64,000 nt of DNA from Ruminococcus sp. GTDB lineage: Bacteria > Bacillota > Clostridia > Lachnospirales > Lachnospiraceae. The stretch is from positions 1 through 64,000 of the forward strand of contig JACERV010000008.1 of the NCBI GenBank assembly GCA_013911065.1, read 5' to 3'. The first letter of the stretch is position 1, and every line of letters starts with the position of its first letter. The notes under the pieces were generated by a model. The model saw only the letters and a list, made by a program, of their open reading frames with translations, was not told where the DNA came from and did no database searches. Below are positions 26,611 to 36,664 of this stretch, one piece after another. The position numbers and the translations under genes were made by a program.

Positions 26611-28149
26611 ATGAGTAAAAAACCAACTGTATTAATGATATTAGATGGGTATGGATTAAATGACAAAACTGCCGGAAATGCTGTGGCAGAGGCAAGCACA
26701 CCGGTTATGGATAAATTAATGGCAGAAAGCCCGTTTGTAAAAGGAAATGCCAGTGGATTGTCAGTGGGGCTGCCTGACGGACAGATGGGGAATTCAGAAG
26801 TTGGACATTTGAATATGGGAGCAGGCCGTATTGTTTATCAGGACCTGACTAAGATTACAAAGTCTATTCAGGATGGTGATTTTTTTGAAAATAAAGCACT
26901 TCTTGCTGCCTGCAAGAATGCAAAAGATAATGATTCCGCCCTTCATATGTTCGGACTTGTTTCCGATGGTGGCGTACACAGCCACAATGAGCATATTTAT
27001 GGCCTTTTAGAACTTGCAAAAAAGCAGGGGATTGAAAAGGTATATGTACACTGCTTCCTGGACGGACGTGACACACCCCCTTCTTCAGGGAAGGAATATG
27101 TAGAGCAGTTGGAAGCAAAGATGAAGGAGATTGGCGTAGGGGAGGTTGCAAGCGTGATGGGACGCTACTACGCAATGGATAGAGATAACCGCTGGGACCG
27201 TGTGGAAAAGGCATACAAGGCTCTTGCAAAGGGCGAGGGAGAGACCGCAGAATCAGGACCGGCAGGAATCCAGGCTTCTTATGATGCAGGTGCCACAGAT
27301 GAGTTCGTACTGCCTACTGTAGTTGTGAAAAATGGATTACCGGTTGGGACAATCAAAGATGAAGATTCTGTTATTTTCTTTAATTTCCGTCCTGACCGTG
27401 CGAGGGAAATCACAAGAACATTCTGTGATGACCATTTTGAAGGATTCGACAGAGGCCCGCGCGTTAAGACAACTTTTGTGTGTTTTACGAATTATGATGT
27501 GACAATTGGAAACAAATTAGTTGCATTTGAAAAAGAAGAAATTACAAACACATTTGGGGAGTTTCTTGCTAAAAATCACAAAACACAGGCACGTATTGCC
27601 GAGACAGAAAAGTATGCCCACGTAACCTTCTTTTTCAATGGAGGTGTGGAAGAACCCAATGAAGGTGAAGACAGAATCCTTGTAAAATCACCCAAAGTTG
27701 CTACCTATGATTTGAAACCGGAGATGAGTGCCTTTGAGGTATGCGATAAGCTGGTTGAGGCAGTGAAATCTGATAAATATGACGTTATTATCATTAACTT
27801 TGCAAATCCGGATATGGTAGGCCATACTGGAGTGGAAACAGCCGCAATCGCAGCGATAGAAGCTGTTGACAAGTGTGTAGGCAGAACTGTGGAGGCTGTA
27901 AAGGAAGTGAATGGACAGATGTTCATTTGTGCAGACCATGGAAATGCAGAGCAGTTGATTGATGATGAAACAGGAGAGCCATTTACCGCTCATACGACCA
28001 ATCCGGTACCGTTTCTCCTTGTAAATGCAGATCCGGCTTACAAACTGAGAGAAGGCGGCTGCCTGGCTGACATTGCGCCTACTTTGATAGATTTGATGGG
28101 AATGGAGCAGCCAGAAGAAATGACTGGAAAATCCCTGCTGGTAAAGTAG
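26611..28149 (+). CDS. gpmI: 2,3-bisphosphoglycerate-independent phosphoglycerate mutase
   Basis: Interconverts 3- and 2-phosphoglycerate through a phosphoserine and two Mn ions. Metal ligands begin at MILDGYGLN. The catalytic serine is in GQMGNSEVGHLNMGAGR (about residue 59). VHCFLDGRDTPP, FFNFRPDRAREITR and the C-terminal CADHGNAEQLID and TAHTTNPVPFLL complete the alkaline-phosphatase-like core. The length of 512 is standard. GAAGGAGAAAAG precedes the ATG. It is followed by greA with a 50-base gap. Confidence 0.98.
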   Translation: MSKKPTVLMILDGYGLNDKTAGNAVAEASTPVMDKLMAESPFVKGNASGLSVGLPDGQMGNSEVGHLNMGAGRIVYQDLTKITKSIQDGDFFENKALLAACKNAKDNDSALHMFGLVSDGGVHSHNEHIYGLLELAKKQGIEKVYVHCFLDGRDTPPSSGKEYVEQLEAKMKEIGVGEVASVMGRYYAMDRDNRWDRVEKAYKALAKGEGETAESGPAGIQASYDAGATDEFVLPTVVVKNGLPVGTIKDEDSVIFFNFRPDRAREITRTFCDDHFEGFDRGPRVKTTFVCFTNYDVTIGNKLVAFEKEEITNTFGEFLAKNHKTQARIAETEKYAHVTFFFNGGVEEPNEGEDRILVKSPKVATYDLKPEMSAFEVCDKLVEAVKSDKYDVIIINFANPDMVGHTGVETAAIAAIEAVDKCVGRTVEAVKEVNGQMFICADHGNAEQLIDDETGEPFTAHTTNPVPFLLVNADPAYKLREGGCLADIAPTLIDLMGMEQPEEMTGKSLLVK

Positions 28150-28202
28150 ACTTATTGAACTCCTAATGCTCAATGAGAGAAGAATAGAGGGCTGGTGAAG
28201 AG

Positions 28203-28706
28203 ATGTATGATAAACTGACAAAAGGAGATATAAAAAAGGTTGAGGAAGAAATTGAGCACCGTAAATTGGTGGTGCGGAAACAGGCTATTGAGGCTGTGAA
28301 GGAAGCACGGGCTCACGGTGATTTGAGTGAAAACTTTGAGTATCACGCGGCGAAGAAGGACAAGAATAAAAATGAGAGCCGTATCCGGTATCTGGAGAGA
28401 ATGCTGAAGACTGCAGTGATTGTAGAAGACAGTTCACGTGAAGACGAGGTTGGAATTAATAACACGGTAGAGTTATACTATGAAGATGATGATGAGGTGG
28501 AGACATACCGCCTTGTCACATCTGTGCGGGGAAGCTCCATCAACGGGCGGATCAGCATTGAATCCCCAATCGGAAAAGCCATATTGGGACATAAGCTAAA
28601 TGACAGGGTATATGTGAAGGTAAATGATGATTTTGGCTATCATGTTGTGATTCGCAGAATCATAAACACCCAGGAAGAAGAGGAAGAAAAAATCAGAAGC
28701 TTTTAA
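28203..28706 (+). CDS. greA: Transcription elongation factor GreA
   Basis: Rescues backtracked RNA polymerase by stimulating transcript cleavage. The N-terminal antiparallel coiled coil has the acidic tip in ARAHGDLSENFEYHAAK, where Asp and Glu reach the active site. A C-terminal FKBP-like domain has the ISIESPIGKAILGHKLND motif. The 167-residue length fits. The long charged C-terminal tail (EEEEEKIRSF) is slightly unusual. The upstream ribosome site is weak (GGTGAAGAG), suggesting modest expression. Confidence 0.93.
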   Translation: MYDKLTKGDIKKVEEEIEHRKLVVRKQAIEAVKEARAHGDLSENFEYHAAKKDKNKNESRIRYLERMLKTAVIVEDSSREDEVGINNTVELYYEDDDEVETYRLVTSVRGSSINGRISIESPIGKAILGHKLNDRVYVKVNDDFGYHVVIRRIINTQEEEEEKIRSF

Positions 28707-28722
28707 CTGAAGGGAGGAATTT

Positions 28723-29388
28723 ATGGAGATAAAAACAGTCCTGTTTGATTTGGACGGAACTTTAACAGATTCTGGTACTGGAATTACAAATAGCGTAAAC
28801 TACGCCTTGAAAAAATATGGAATGGAAGTAGAGAATCCTTCAAAACTCCGCCATTTCATCGGGCCGCCTTTAAAAGAGCAGCTGCGTGTATACTGTGGTA
28901 TTTCTGAGGAAGAAAGCAATCAGGCGGTTGCATATTACCGGGAATACTATACGGAAAAAGGGATTTTTGAAAATGAAGTTTATGAAGGAATCCCTGAACT
29001 GCTTCAAGCCTTGAAAAGTGCCGGAAAGACCGTTATCATGGCTACATCCAAACCCGAAAAGTTCGCCAAAATCATAGCAGACCACTTTAATATTTCCCAA
29101 TATTTTGACTTTATAGGCGGAAGCCTGATGGATGGAACCCGGACAAAAAAGTCAGAAGTCATAGAATATGCTTTAAAGGAATGTAAAATACAAAACCGGG
29201 AGAGCGCTTTGATGGTCGGTGACAGACGCTATGATATCCTGGGAGCAAAAGAATTAAACATCCATTCCATGGGTGTGTTATACGGCTATGGTACCAGAGA
29301 AGAACTAGAAAGTGCAGGGGCAGATATTATCATAAAAACCCCTGGGGAAGCAGCCGGATACTTAAACGTCAGTATTGATAAATCATAA
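28723..29388 (+). CDS. HAD-superfamily phosphatase (phosphoglycolate phosphatase-like)
   Basis: A Mg-dependent phosphatase of the PGP/Gph group. Motif I is LFDLDGTLTDSG (nucleophile Asp), motif II is in VIMATSKPEKFA, motif III lysine follows KKSEVIEYAL, and motif IV is MVGDRRYDILGA. A helical cap domain spans about residues 15-80. The length of 221 is typical. AAGGGAGG precedes the ATG, 16 bases after greA. The substrate is unproven; the phosphoglycolate label is by family. Confidence 0.88.
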   Translation: MEIKTVLFDLDGTLTDSGTGITNSVNYALKKYGMEVENPSKLRHFIGPPLKEQLRVYCGISEEESNQAVAYYREYYTEKGIFENEVYEGIPELLQALKSAGKTVIMATSKPEKFAKIIADHFNISQYFDFIGGSLMDGTRTKKSEVIEYALKECKIQNRESALMVGDRRYDILGAKELNIHSMGVLYGYGTREELESAGADIIIKTPGEAAGYLNVSIDKS

Positions 29389-29414
29389 ATCCTGCCCATA
29401 TTGAGCGAACAATA

Positions 29415-29492
29415 AAAAGGCTCGGCGGATACAGAACTTAAGTACGTTTTGATGTACTTGGGGTTTGTATCTGCCGGGCCTTTTGGGTTTTA
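29415..29492. terminator. Long terminator hairpin between the HAD gene and the giant activase
   Basis: A 19-bp outer stem (AAAAGGCTCGGCGGATACA with its partner at 29466-29484, two G-U pairs) and an inner AAGTAC/GTACTT hairpin. GGGTTTT follows. The two genes converge, so it probably acts in both directions. Confidence 0.8.
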
Positions 29493-29500
29493 AAATTTGA

Positions 29501-29582
29501 TTACCGCAGTGCCTAAATTATGCTTACTACAGTTTCTATACTCTGTTTACTGCAGCTTCTAAATTCCGCTTACTACAGCGGC
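29501..29582. repeat. 23-bp tandem repeat, three full units and one partial
   Basis: Units start at 29501, 29524, 29547 and 29570, each beginning TTAC(T/C)(A/G)CAG. The third and fourth overlap the last codons and stop of the minus-strand activase. Because 23 is not a multiple of three, each unit carries a copy of the stop region in a different frame. Confidence 0.75.
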
Positions 29583-32500
29583 GCCGCCTACTGACTTAGC
29601 AGGCTGTGATTCTACATTTTCCACGGTACCTTTTACTTCGTTTTCCAGATTTTTATTTGCCGTTGAAAGCATCAGTTTAATCCGGTTCAGCTGATTTACT
29701 TCGCTTGCTCCCGGGTCAAAGTCAATGGCAACCACATTAGACTGAGGATATACCCGGCGCAGCTCTTTGATGACCCCTTTTCCTACCACATGGTTGGGCA
29801 GGCACGCAAAAGGCTGGGTACATACAATATTACCGGCCCCGCTATGTATCAGTTCCAGCATCTCACCGGTCAGGAACCAGCCTTCACCAGTTTGATTTCC
29901 GATGGATACGAATTCAGATGCCATTTTTGCCAAGTCCTCAATATGAGCAGGCGGATCAAAATGTCTGCTGGCCTCAAATGCGCTGGATGCCGGTGAACGG
30001 AACCATTCCAGAGCTTTTATTCCCAGGTTTCCAATTCTTGCTTTTGATTTTGCAAATCCCAAATGAGACACTTTGAAATTTTGGTTGTAGAAGCAATAGA
30101 GCAGGAAATCCAGTAAATCAGGAACCACAGCTTCTGCACCTTCATTTTCCAGCAGCTCTACAAGGTGGTTATTTGCCGCCGGCAGGAATTTTACAAGGAT
30201 TTCTCCGACTACGCCAACCCGGGGTTTCTTTACATTCAAGATTTCAATTGTATCAAAATCATGAATGATTTCCCGGCAAAGCTTTTTAAATTTATGTCTG
30301 GACGGATATCCGCCGGAAAGAAATTCTTTACATATTTTTGCCCATTTTCTGTGGATGGCATCCGTTGTCCCCGGTACTTTTTCATAAGGCCGCATACGAT
30401 AGACGCATTTCATGAAAATGTCACCTAAGACAGCAGCATATATACCTCTGAGAGCCAAAGCAGGTGTTATCTTAAAGCCAGGATTTCCTTCTAGTCCGCT
30501 CAGGTTAATGGAGATTACAGGAATATGTGCATATCCCGCTTTCTTCAATGCCCGCCGGATAAAACCTATGTAATTGGATGCACGGCATCCGCCTCCGGTC
30601 TGGCTGATAATAACGGCAAGCTTATCGGTATTATATTTTCCGGATAAAATCGCTTCCATAATCTGTCCTACCACCATAAGGGAAGGATAGCAGGCATCGT
30701 TGTTTACATATTTCAGGCCCACATCCACGGCCTGCTTATTGTCATTTGGAAGTACTTCTACTTTATAGCCGGAAGCCTGGAATGCAGGTTCCAACAGCTC
30801 AAAATGCATAGGAGACATCTGAGGGCAGAGGATTGTATAGGACTTGCGCATCTCCTTTGTAAATGGTACTTTTTCGATGGAGGACGTCTGCATCTCCCTC
30901 TTTGTATTGCGCTGTTCTCTGACACGGATAGCTGCAAGCAGAGAGCGGACACGGATTCTGGCAGCTCCCAGATTATTAACCTCATCGATTTTCAATGAAG
31001 TATATATTTTATCTGAGCGGGTCAGAATCTCTTCAACCTGGTCGGTTGTTACGGCATCCAGGCCGCATCCGAAGGAGTTTAACTGAATCAGATCCAGATT
31101 TTCCTTTGTTTTTACATAGTTTGCCGCAGCATATAAGCGGGAATGATACATCCACTGGTCCATGACGTTTAAAGGACGTTCAACAGGCTGAAGATGGGAG
31201 ACTGAATCCTCCGTCAATACGGCAATGTTGTAAGAATTCACCAGCTCAGGCAGTCCGTGATTGACTTCAGGGTCAATGTGGTATGGACGTCCGGCCAATA
31301 CAATACCACGGTTTCCTGTCTCATCCAGAAACTTGATAGTTTCTTCGCCTTTTCGGCGCATATCTTCACCGCAGGCCTTTAGCTCCATCCATGCATCATG
31401 GACTGCATCCCGAATCTCATTTTCAGGAATAGAGAACTTTTTCGAAAGCTCTTCGGTCAGGCGGCTGTGAAGAATCTCTTCATTTGCGAAGGAGAGGAAA
31501 GGATGGATAAAATCCACTTCCCCGTGTACAATGGAGTCCATATTGTTCTTAATATTTTCCGGATAAGAGGTTACAATCGGACAGTTGTAATGGTTATTGG
31601 CATCTTCAAATTCATTTCTTTCATACGAAATAGAAGGGTAGAAAATCTGCCGGATTCCTTCATTAATCAGCCATTGCACATGTCCATGGGCCAGCTTTGC
31701 CGGATAACATTCTGATTCACTTGGAATAGAATCAATTCCAAGCTCATAGGTTTTTCGCGTAGAGGCAGGGGATAACACAACCCGGAACCCTAACTTAGTG
31801 AAAAATGTAAACCAGAAGGGATAATTCTCGTACATATTTAAAACCCGGGGAATTCCAATAATACCGCGTTTTGCTTCGGATTCCTCCAAAGGGGTGTAGC
31901 CTAAATACCGCTGGCTTTTATACTCAAAAAGATTTGGCAGCCCGTTCCCCGATTTTTCTTTTCCAAGCCCTTTTTCACAGCGGTTTCCGGTGATGAAACG
32001 GCGTTTTCCGCTAAAATGGCTGACGGTGAGGCGGCAGTTATTTGTACATCTTTTGCATTTGGTCATGGTGGTAGTATATTCCAATGCCTCAATTTCATCA
32101 ATACTCAGCATTGTAGTACCTTCACATTCCACATAACGTTCCCGGGCAATTAAAGCAGCCCCGAAGGCGCCCATAATCCCTGCGATATCGGGACGGATGG
32201 CTTCGCAGTTTGCGATTTTTTCAAAGCTGCGCAGAACAGCGTTATTGTAAAAGGTTCCGCCCTGCACTACAATATGGTTTCCGAGCTCGGAAGCATCAGA
32301 TACCTTTATAACCTTAAACAGTGCATTTTTAATGACAGAATAAGCGAGACCTGCCGAAATATCAGCGACTTCAGCACCCTCTTTCTGGGCCTGTTTTACC
32401 TTGGAATTCATGAATACAGTACAGCGTGTACCAAGATCAATTGGGTTTTTGGCGTAAAGAGCTTCCTGGGCAAAATCTTCTACAGAATAATTCAGAGATT

Positions 32501-33878
32501 TTGCAAAGGTCTCGATGAAAGAACCACACCCGGAGGAGCAGGCTTCATTTAACTGTACGCTGTCAACGGTCTGGTTTTTGATTTTGATACATTTCATATC
32601 CTGTCCGCCAATGTCCAGGATACAATCTACATCAGGCTCAAAGAAGGATGCGGCATAGTAGTGGGAAACTGTTTCTACCTCTCCCTCATCCAGTAAAAGA
32701 GCAGCTTTAATTAATGCTTCTCCGTATCCAGTAGAACAGGAGTGCACAATTTCCACATCTTCCGGCAGTTTGCTGAAAATGTCTTTGACTGCACGAAGGG
32801 TAGTGCCCAGAGGGTCTCCTTCATTATTGTTATAGAAAGAATACAAAAGTGTGCCGTCTTCTCCAACCAGTGCGGCTTTTGTTGTTGTGGAGCCTGCATC
32901 GATTCCGAGAAAGGCCTTTCCTGTGTAAGAAGCAAGGTCCTTCACAGGTACTTTGTGGTTTGCATGGCGCAGGGTAAAAGAGTCATATTCCTCGGTAGAA
33001 GCAAAAAGGGGTTCCATTCTGTCCACTTCAAATTCCATTTTTATCTTTCCGGCCAGACGCTGCTGAAGGCTTCTGAGAGCTACATTCACATCTCTTTTCG
33101 AATTCAGTGCAGAACCGATGGCTGCAAACAGGTGAGAATGGTCCGGAGCAATGGTGTGCTCCTCATCCAGTTCTAAAGTGCGCACAAATGCAGTTTTAAG
33201 CTCGGAAAGAAAGTGGAGAGGTCCGCCTAAAAAGGCTACATGTCCCCGGATAGGTTTTCCGCAGGCAAGACCGCTGATAGTCTGATTCACTACGGCCTGG
33301 AAGATAGAAGCAGCCAGGTCTTCCTTAGCAGCCCCTTCATTGATTAAGGGCTGGATATCGGATTTTGCAAATACACCGCAGCGGGCGGCAATAGAATACA
33401 GTGCCTGATAGTTTTTTGCATATTCATTCAGTCCTTGAGCATCGGTCTGCAGCAGGGATGCCATCTGGTCGATAAAAGAACCTGTACCTCCGGCACAGAC
33501 ACCATTCATACGCTGTTCTACATTTCCGCCTTCGAAATAAATAATCTTGGCATCTTCACCACCCAGTTCAATGGCAACATCTGTCTGGGGGGCATAATCC
33601 TGCAGTGCAGTGGATACGGCTATAACCTCCTGCACAAAGGGGACCCCTAGGTGTTTGGCCAAAGTCAGGCCGCCGGAACCGGTAATAACCGGTGAAACGC
33701 GGATTGCACCCAGTTTGCAGATTGCCCTTTCAAGCAGTTCAGACAGGGTTTCCTGGATATTAGCAAAATGCCGTTCGTAATCGGAAAAGAGCACCTCTTT
33801 GTCATGACCTAGAATTGCAATCTTTACAGTGGTGGAACCAATGTCAATTCCTAAAGTATGTAATTCATTTAAGTTCAT
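29559..33878 (-). CDS. Fused 2-hydroxyacyl-CoA dehydratase activase-related protein, 1439 aa
   Basis: A very large ASKHA-type ATPase and iron-sulfur protein. Two BcrAD/BadFG ATPase domains occur in tandem. The first starts [15 protein letters not shown], with cluster loop [16 protein letters not shown]. The second starts [16 protein letters not shown], with [20 protein letters not shown]2229-type middle region contains a [10 protein letters not shown] cysteine cluster. The C-terminal 450 residues resemble the HgdB-like dehydratase subunit fold. Family knowledge suggests ATP-driven one-electron transfer for a radical dehydratase, but no hgdA/hgdB partner lies nearby. ATG follows a GAGGAAAAC site. 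It stands alone on the minus strand, and its actual client is unknown. Confidence 0.9.
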   Translation of the reverse strand: MNLNELHTLGIDIGSTTVKIAILGHDKEVLFSDYERHFANIQETLSELLERAICKLGAIRVSPVITGSGGLTLAKHLGVPFVQEVIAVSTALQDYAPQTDVAIELGGEDAKIIYFEGGNVEQRMNGVCAGGTGSFIDQMASLLQTDAQGLNEYAKNYQALYSIAARCGVFAKSDIQPLINEGAAKEDLAASIFQAVVNQTISGLACGKPIRGHVAFLGGPLHFLSELKTAFVRTLELDEEHTIAPDHSHLFAAIGSALNSKRDVNVALRSLQQRLAGKIKMEFEVDRMEPLFASTEEYDSFTLRHANHKVPVKDLASYTGKAFLGIDAGSTTTKAALVGEDGTLLYSFYNNNEGDPLGTTLRAVKDIFSKLPEDVEIVHSCSTGYGEALIKAALLLDEGEVETVSHYYAASFFEPDVDCILDIGGQDMKCIKIKNQTVDSVQLNEACSSGCGSFIETFAKSLNYSVEDFAQEALYAKNPIDLGTRCTVFMNSKVKQAQKEGAEVADISAGLAYSVIKNALFKVIKVSDASELGNHIVVQGGTFYNNAVLRSFEKIANCEAIRPDIAGIMGAFGAALIARERYVECEGTTMLSIDEIEALEYTTTMTKCKRCTNNCRLTVSHFSGKRRFITGNRCEKGLGKEKSGNGLPNLFEYKSQRYLGYTPLEESEAKRGIIGIPRVLNMYENYPFWFTFFTKLGFRVVLSPASTRKTYELGIDSIPSESECYPAKLAHGHVQWLINEGIRQIFYPSISYERNEFEDANNHYNCPIVTSYPENIKNNMDSIVHGEVDFIHPFLSFANEEILHSRLTEELSKKFSIPENEIRDAVHDAWMELKACGEDMRRKGEETIKFLDETGNRGIVLAGRPYHIDPEVNHGLPELVNSYNIAVLTEDSVSHLQPVERPLNVMDQWMYHSRLYAAANYVKTKENLDLIQLNSFGCGLDAVTTDQVEEILTRSDKIYTSLKIDEVNNLGAARIRVRSLLAAIRVREQRNTKREMQTSSIEKVPFTKEMRKSYTILCPQMSPMHFELLEPAFQASGYKVEVLPNDNKQAVDVGLKYVNNDACYPSLMVVGQIMEAILSGKYNTDKLAVIISQTGGGCRASNYIGFIRRALKKAGYAHIPVISINLSGLEGNPGFKITPALALRGIYAAVLGDIFMKCVYRMRPYEKVPGTTDAIHRKWAKICKEFLSGGYPSRHKFKKLCREIIHDFDTIEILNVKKPRVGVVGEILVKFLPAANNHLVELLENEGAEAVVPDLLDFLLYCFYNQNFKVSHLGFAKSKARIGNLGIKALEWFRSPASSAFEASRHFDPPAHIEDLAKMASEFVSIGNQTGEGWFLTGEMLELIHSGAGNIVCTQPFACLPNHVVGKGVIKELRRVYPQSNVVAIDFDPGASEVNQLNRIKLMLSTANKNLENEVKGTVENVESQPAKSVGGAAVVSGI

Positions 33879-34074
33879 AGTGTTTTCCTCGTTTTCTAAA
33901 ACTATTATATGTCAGTTACTTCCTATTAAATGTATTTTTGGGTGTTACAACAACTTACATTATACGACAATATAGAAAAAAAGACAATTGTAATTATTAT
34001 GCAGGTTTGTGGAATAATGGTATAAAGTTTATAAAAGTTTACAAAATCATAACATGAAAAAGGGCAACATATAT

Positions 34075-34104
34075 TTGACAAACCCCCTGCCCAGACGGTA
34101 CAAT
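34075..34104 (+). promoter_or_regulatory. Promoter of the rhomboid-like gene
   Basis: TTGACA (34075-34080), an 18-base spacer and TACAAT (34099-34104). Confidence 0.7.
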
Positions 34105-34108
34105 TACT

Positions 34109-34136
34109 GTATCTGTTCAGAACCATGAACAGATAC
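34109..34136 (+). promoter_or_regulatory. 11-bp inverted repeat at the predicted transcription start
   Basis: GTATCTGTTCA-N6-TGAACAGATAC, beginning five bases after the -10 box. It could be an operator or a 5' mRNA-stabilising hairpin. The remainder of 33879-34177 is AT-rich with no gene. Confidence 0.55.
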
Positions 34137-34177
34137 CAATTACTTCATAAATGAACAAATAAAAAGTAAGGAGAAAA

Positions 34178-35011
34178 ATGTCATTGAATTGGTTAAATAA
34201 GTTAGAAAAAAAGTTTGGTCGTTATGCTATCCATAATCTGACCTTGTATTTAATCGGGGGTTATATTATCGGATATGGGATATATAGCCTTCTTCCGAAT
34301 CTATTAGGCTGGCTGACTCTGGAACCAGGACTTATACTGTCTGGTCAGGTCTGGCGGATCATATCGTGGATTCTGGTGCCGCCCAGCGGAAATATGATCA
34401 CGATTCTCATTATGATGTTGTTTTACTATTCACTGGGAACTGCGCTGGAACGTACGTGGGGAGCATTTCGTTACAATGTTTATATTTTTTCGGGAATTCT
34501 TTTCACCGTTATTGGTGCCTTTATATTATATTTGGTAACCGGCGGATTGTTAGGACTGGGATTTTACTTCAGTACGTATTATATTAATATGTCTATTTTT
34601 TTGGCGTTCGCTGTCAGCAATCCGAATATGGAAATACTGTTGTATTTTATCCTTCCTATAAAGATTAAATGGATGGCGTTGGTTTATGCGGCATTTATCT
34701 TATATGACCTGGTGCGGGGAAATATGGTTACGAGGGTTGCAATTATAGCGTCTCTTCTGAACTTTATTGTGTTTTTTTTCTCCAGCAGGAATACAAAGCC
34801 CTATACTCCGAAAGAGAGAGCAAGAAAGGCTGCTTTTAAGAAACAGTCCCGTCCTCATATGACATATCAGAATGGCGCACGCCACCGGTGTGCAGTGTGC
34901 GGACGGACAGAGCTGGATGACCCAACTCTGGAGTTCCGTTTTTGCTCAAAATGCAAGGGGAATTACGAGTATTGCCAGGAGCATCTATTTACACATAAGC
35001 ATGTTGAATAA
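34178..35011 (+). CDS. Rhomboid-like membrane protein with C-terminal zinc-binding motif
   Basis: About six transmembrane helices occupy residues 20-210. GQVWRIISWILVPP (about 62-75) matches the conserved rhomboid L1 loop, but the catalytic GxSG serine and partner histidine are absent, so it is probably a derlin/iRhom-like non-protease. The cytosolic C-terminal 45 residues carry CAVCGRTEL, FCSKCKGNYEYCQEHLFTHKHVE, a likely zinc ribbon with five cysteines and several histidines. The length is 277. AAGGAG precedes the ATG. It may be co-transcribed with pyk, 54 bases downstream. Function is unknown. Confidence 0.75.
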   Translation: MSLNWLNKLEKKFGRYAIHNLTLYLIGGYIIGYGIYSLLPNLLGWLTLEPGLILSGQVWRIISWILVPPSGNMITILIMMLFYYSLGTALERTWGAFRYNVYIFSGILFTVIGAFILYLVTGGLLGLGFYFSTYYINMSIFLAFAVSNPNMEILLYFILPIKIKWMALVYAAFILYDLVRGNMVTRVAIIASLLNFIVFFFSSRNTKPYTPKERARKAAFKKQSRPHMTYQNGARHRCAVCGRTELDDPTLEFRFCSKCKGNYEYCQEHLFTHKHVE

Positions 35012-35065
35012 ATGTTTTGAAAGTAAAGTGAAAGAAATAACGTGATATCAGAGAGGATACAGGAA

Positions 35066-36502
35066 ATGAAGAAGACAAAAGTAGTATGCACAATGGGACC
35101 AAATACAAATAACAGAGAGCTGATGAGGAAGCTGATTCAAAATGGCATGGATGTTGCACGTTTTAATTTTTCCCACGGCGACCATCAGGAACATAAAAGC
35201 AGAATGGATATGTTAAAGCAGCTTAGGGAAGAAGAACGTGTCAATACGGCAATCCTGCTGGATACCAAAGGCCCGGAGATTCGTACCGGCCTGCTGGCGG
35301 ATGGAAAGAAAGTTACCCTGGAGACGGGGAGTACTTTTACCTTGACTATAGATGATATAGTAGGCAATGAGCAAAAAGTATCCATCACATACACCGGACT
35401 GGTGGATGATGTGGACAAAGGTAAGATTATCTTGATTGATGACGGCCTGATTGGACTTAAGGTTATGAGCAAGACAGACCGCGACATTATCTGTATCGTT
35501 GTAAACGGGGGAGAACTGGGTGAACGAAAAGGGGTAAATGTACCCAATGTTCCTGTGAGACTTCCGGCTATTACAAGTAAGGATAAAGAAGATATTAAAT
35601 TTGGTGTGGAGCAGGATGTGGATTTTATTGCGGCATCTTTCGTAAGAAATGCAGAATGTGTTCTGGAAATCAAAGCTTATTTAAAAGAACTGAATGCACC
35701 TTATATCCCTATTATAGCGAAGGTAGAGAATGCGGAAGGGATTCAGAATATTGATGAGATTATCCGGGCTGCGGATGGAATCATGGTAGCCCGCGGGGAC
35801 CTGGGAGTGGAGATTCCGGCGGAAGAAGTTCCCTATTTGCAGAAAATGATGATTCAGAAATGTAATAATAATTTTAAAACTGTCATTACAGCTACACAGA
35901 TGCTGGATTCCATGATTCGTAACCCCCGTCCTACAAGAGCCGAGGTTACAGATGTGGCGAATGCAGTCTATGATGGTACTGATGCAGTGATGCTGTCCGG
36001 GGAGACGGCTCAGGGAAAATACCCTCTGGAGGCTTTGCAGATGATGGTACACATCATTGAGAATTCAGAACAGCATTTGGATTATGATCTTATATTGGAG
36101 AAAGCAGGGAATCACCTGCGGACAGGTGTGTCCAGTGCGATAGGCTACTCCTCTGTGCTTGCCGCGGCAAACCTGAATGCAAAATGCATTATAACACCGT
36201 CCGTGTCCGGAGCAACAGCAAGAGTGGTATCAAATCTGAAGCCAAAACAGGAAATCCTGGGGGTAACACCCAATGAAAGAACTCTGCGCAGAATGTCTAT
36301 TTATTGGGGAGTCAGACCTCTGAAATCTTTAGAGGTAAATACTACAGAGGACATTTGCAGCGGGGCGATTGAACTGGCCCTTGTGAAACAGTATGTTGAG
36401 ATGGGGGATGTGGTTGTACTGACTGCCGGAATTCCATCGCCAAGTGTGAAGAAGGAAAAGAGCGGAATCAGCAATATGATGAGAATTGCGACTATAGAGT
36501 AA
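35066..36502 (+). CDS. pyk: Pyruvate kinase
   Basis: Makes ATP and pyruvate from phosphoenolpyruvate. It begins MKKTKVVCTMGPNTNNREL. MDVARFNFSHGDH, LDTKGPEIRTG, the active-site KVENAEGIQN, MVARGDLGVEIP and ATQMLDSMIRNPRPTRAE are all present. The length of 478 lacks the extra C-terminal PEP-utiliser-like domain of bacillar enzymes. The start chosen is ATG at 35066, eight bases after GAGAGGA; a GTG at 35042 has no ribosome site. It ends in a nested-hairpin terminator. Confidence 0.97.
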   Translation: MKKTKVVCTMGPNTNNRELMRKLIQNGMDVARFNFSHGDHQEHKSRMDMLKQLREEERVNTAILLDTKGPEIRTGLLADGKKVTLETGSTFTLTIDDIVGNEQKVSITYTGLVDDVDKGKIILIDDGLIGLKVMSKTDRDIICIVVNGGELGERKGVNVPNVPVRLPAITSKDKEDIKFGVEQDVDFIAASFVRNAECVLEIKAYLKELNAPYIPIIAKVENAEGIQNIDEIIRAADGIMVARGDLGVEIPAEEVPYLQKMMIQKCNNNFKTVITATQMLDSMIRNPRPTRAEVTDVANAVYDGTDAVMLSGETAQGKYPLEALQMMVHIIENSEQHLDYDLILEKAGNHLRTGVSSAIGYSSVLAAANLNAKCIITPSVSGATARVVSNLKPKQEILGVTPNERTLRRMSIYWGVRPLKSLEVNTTEDICSGAIELALVKQYVEMGDVVVLTAGIPSPSVKKEKSGISNMMRIATIE

Positions 36503-36542
36503 AGAGAACTGTTTGTACAAATATTTCATAAAAAGTATTCTG

Positions 36543-36592
36543 ACCAGCGAATTACCAAAGCGCACCGCTTTGGGCAAGACGCTGGTTTTTTA
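36543..36592 (+). terminator. Terminator of pyk
   Basis: Nested stems ACCAGCG/CGCTGGT and CCAAAGCG/CGCTTTGG followed by TTTTTT. Confidence 0.88.
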
Positions 36593-36600
36593 GCAACCTA

Positions 36601-36629
36601 TTGACAGATAGTTTTGAATGTTATATAGT
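36601..36629 (+). promoter_or_regulatory. Promoter of the TrmB-lysA unit
   Basis: TTGACA (36601-36606), 17 bases, TATAGT (36624-36629), about 36 bases upstream of the TrmB-like start. Confidence 0.75.
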
Positions 36630-36664
36630 GTTCCTGTAAAGTACTACTAATGGAGTATAATAGA

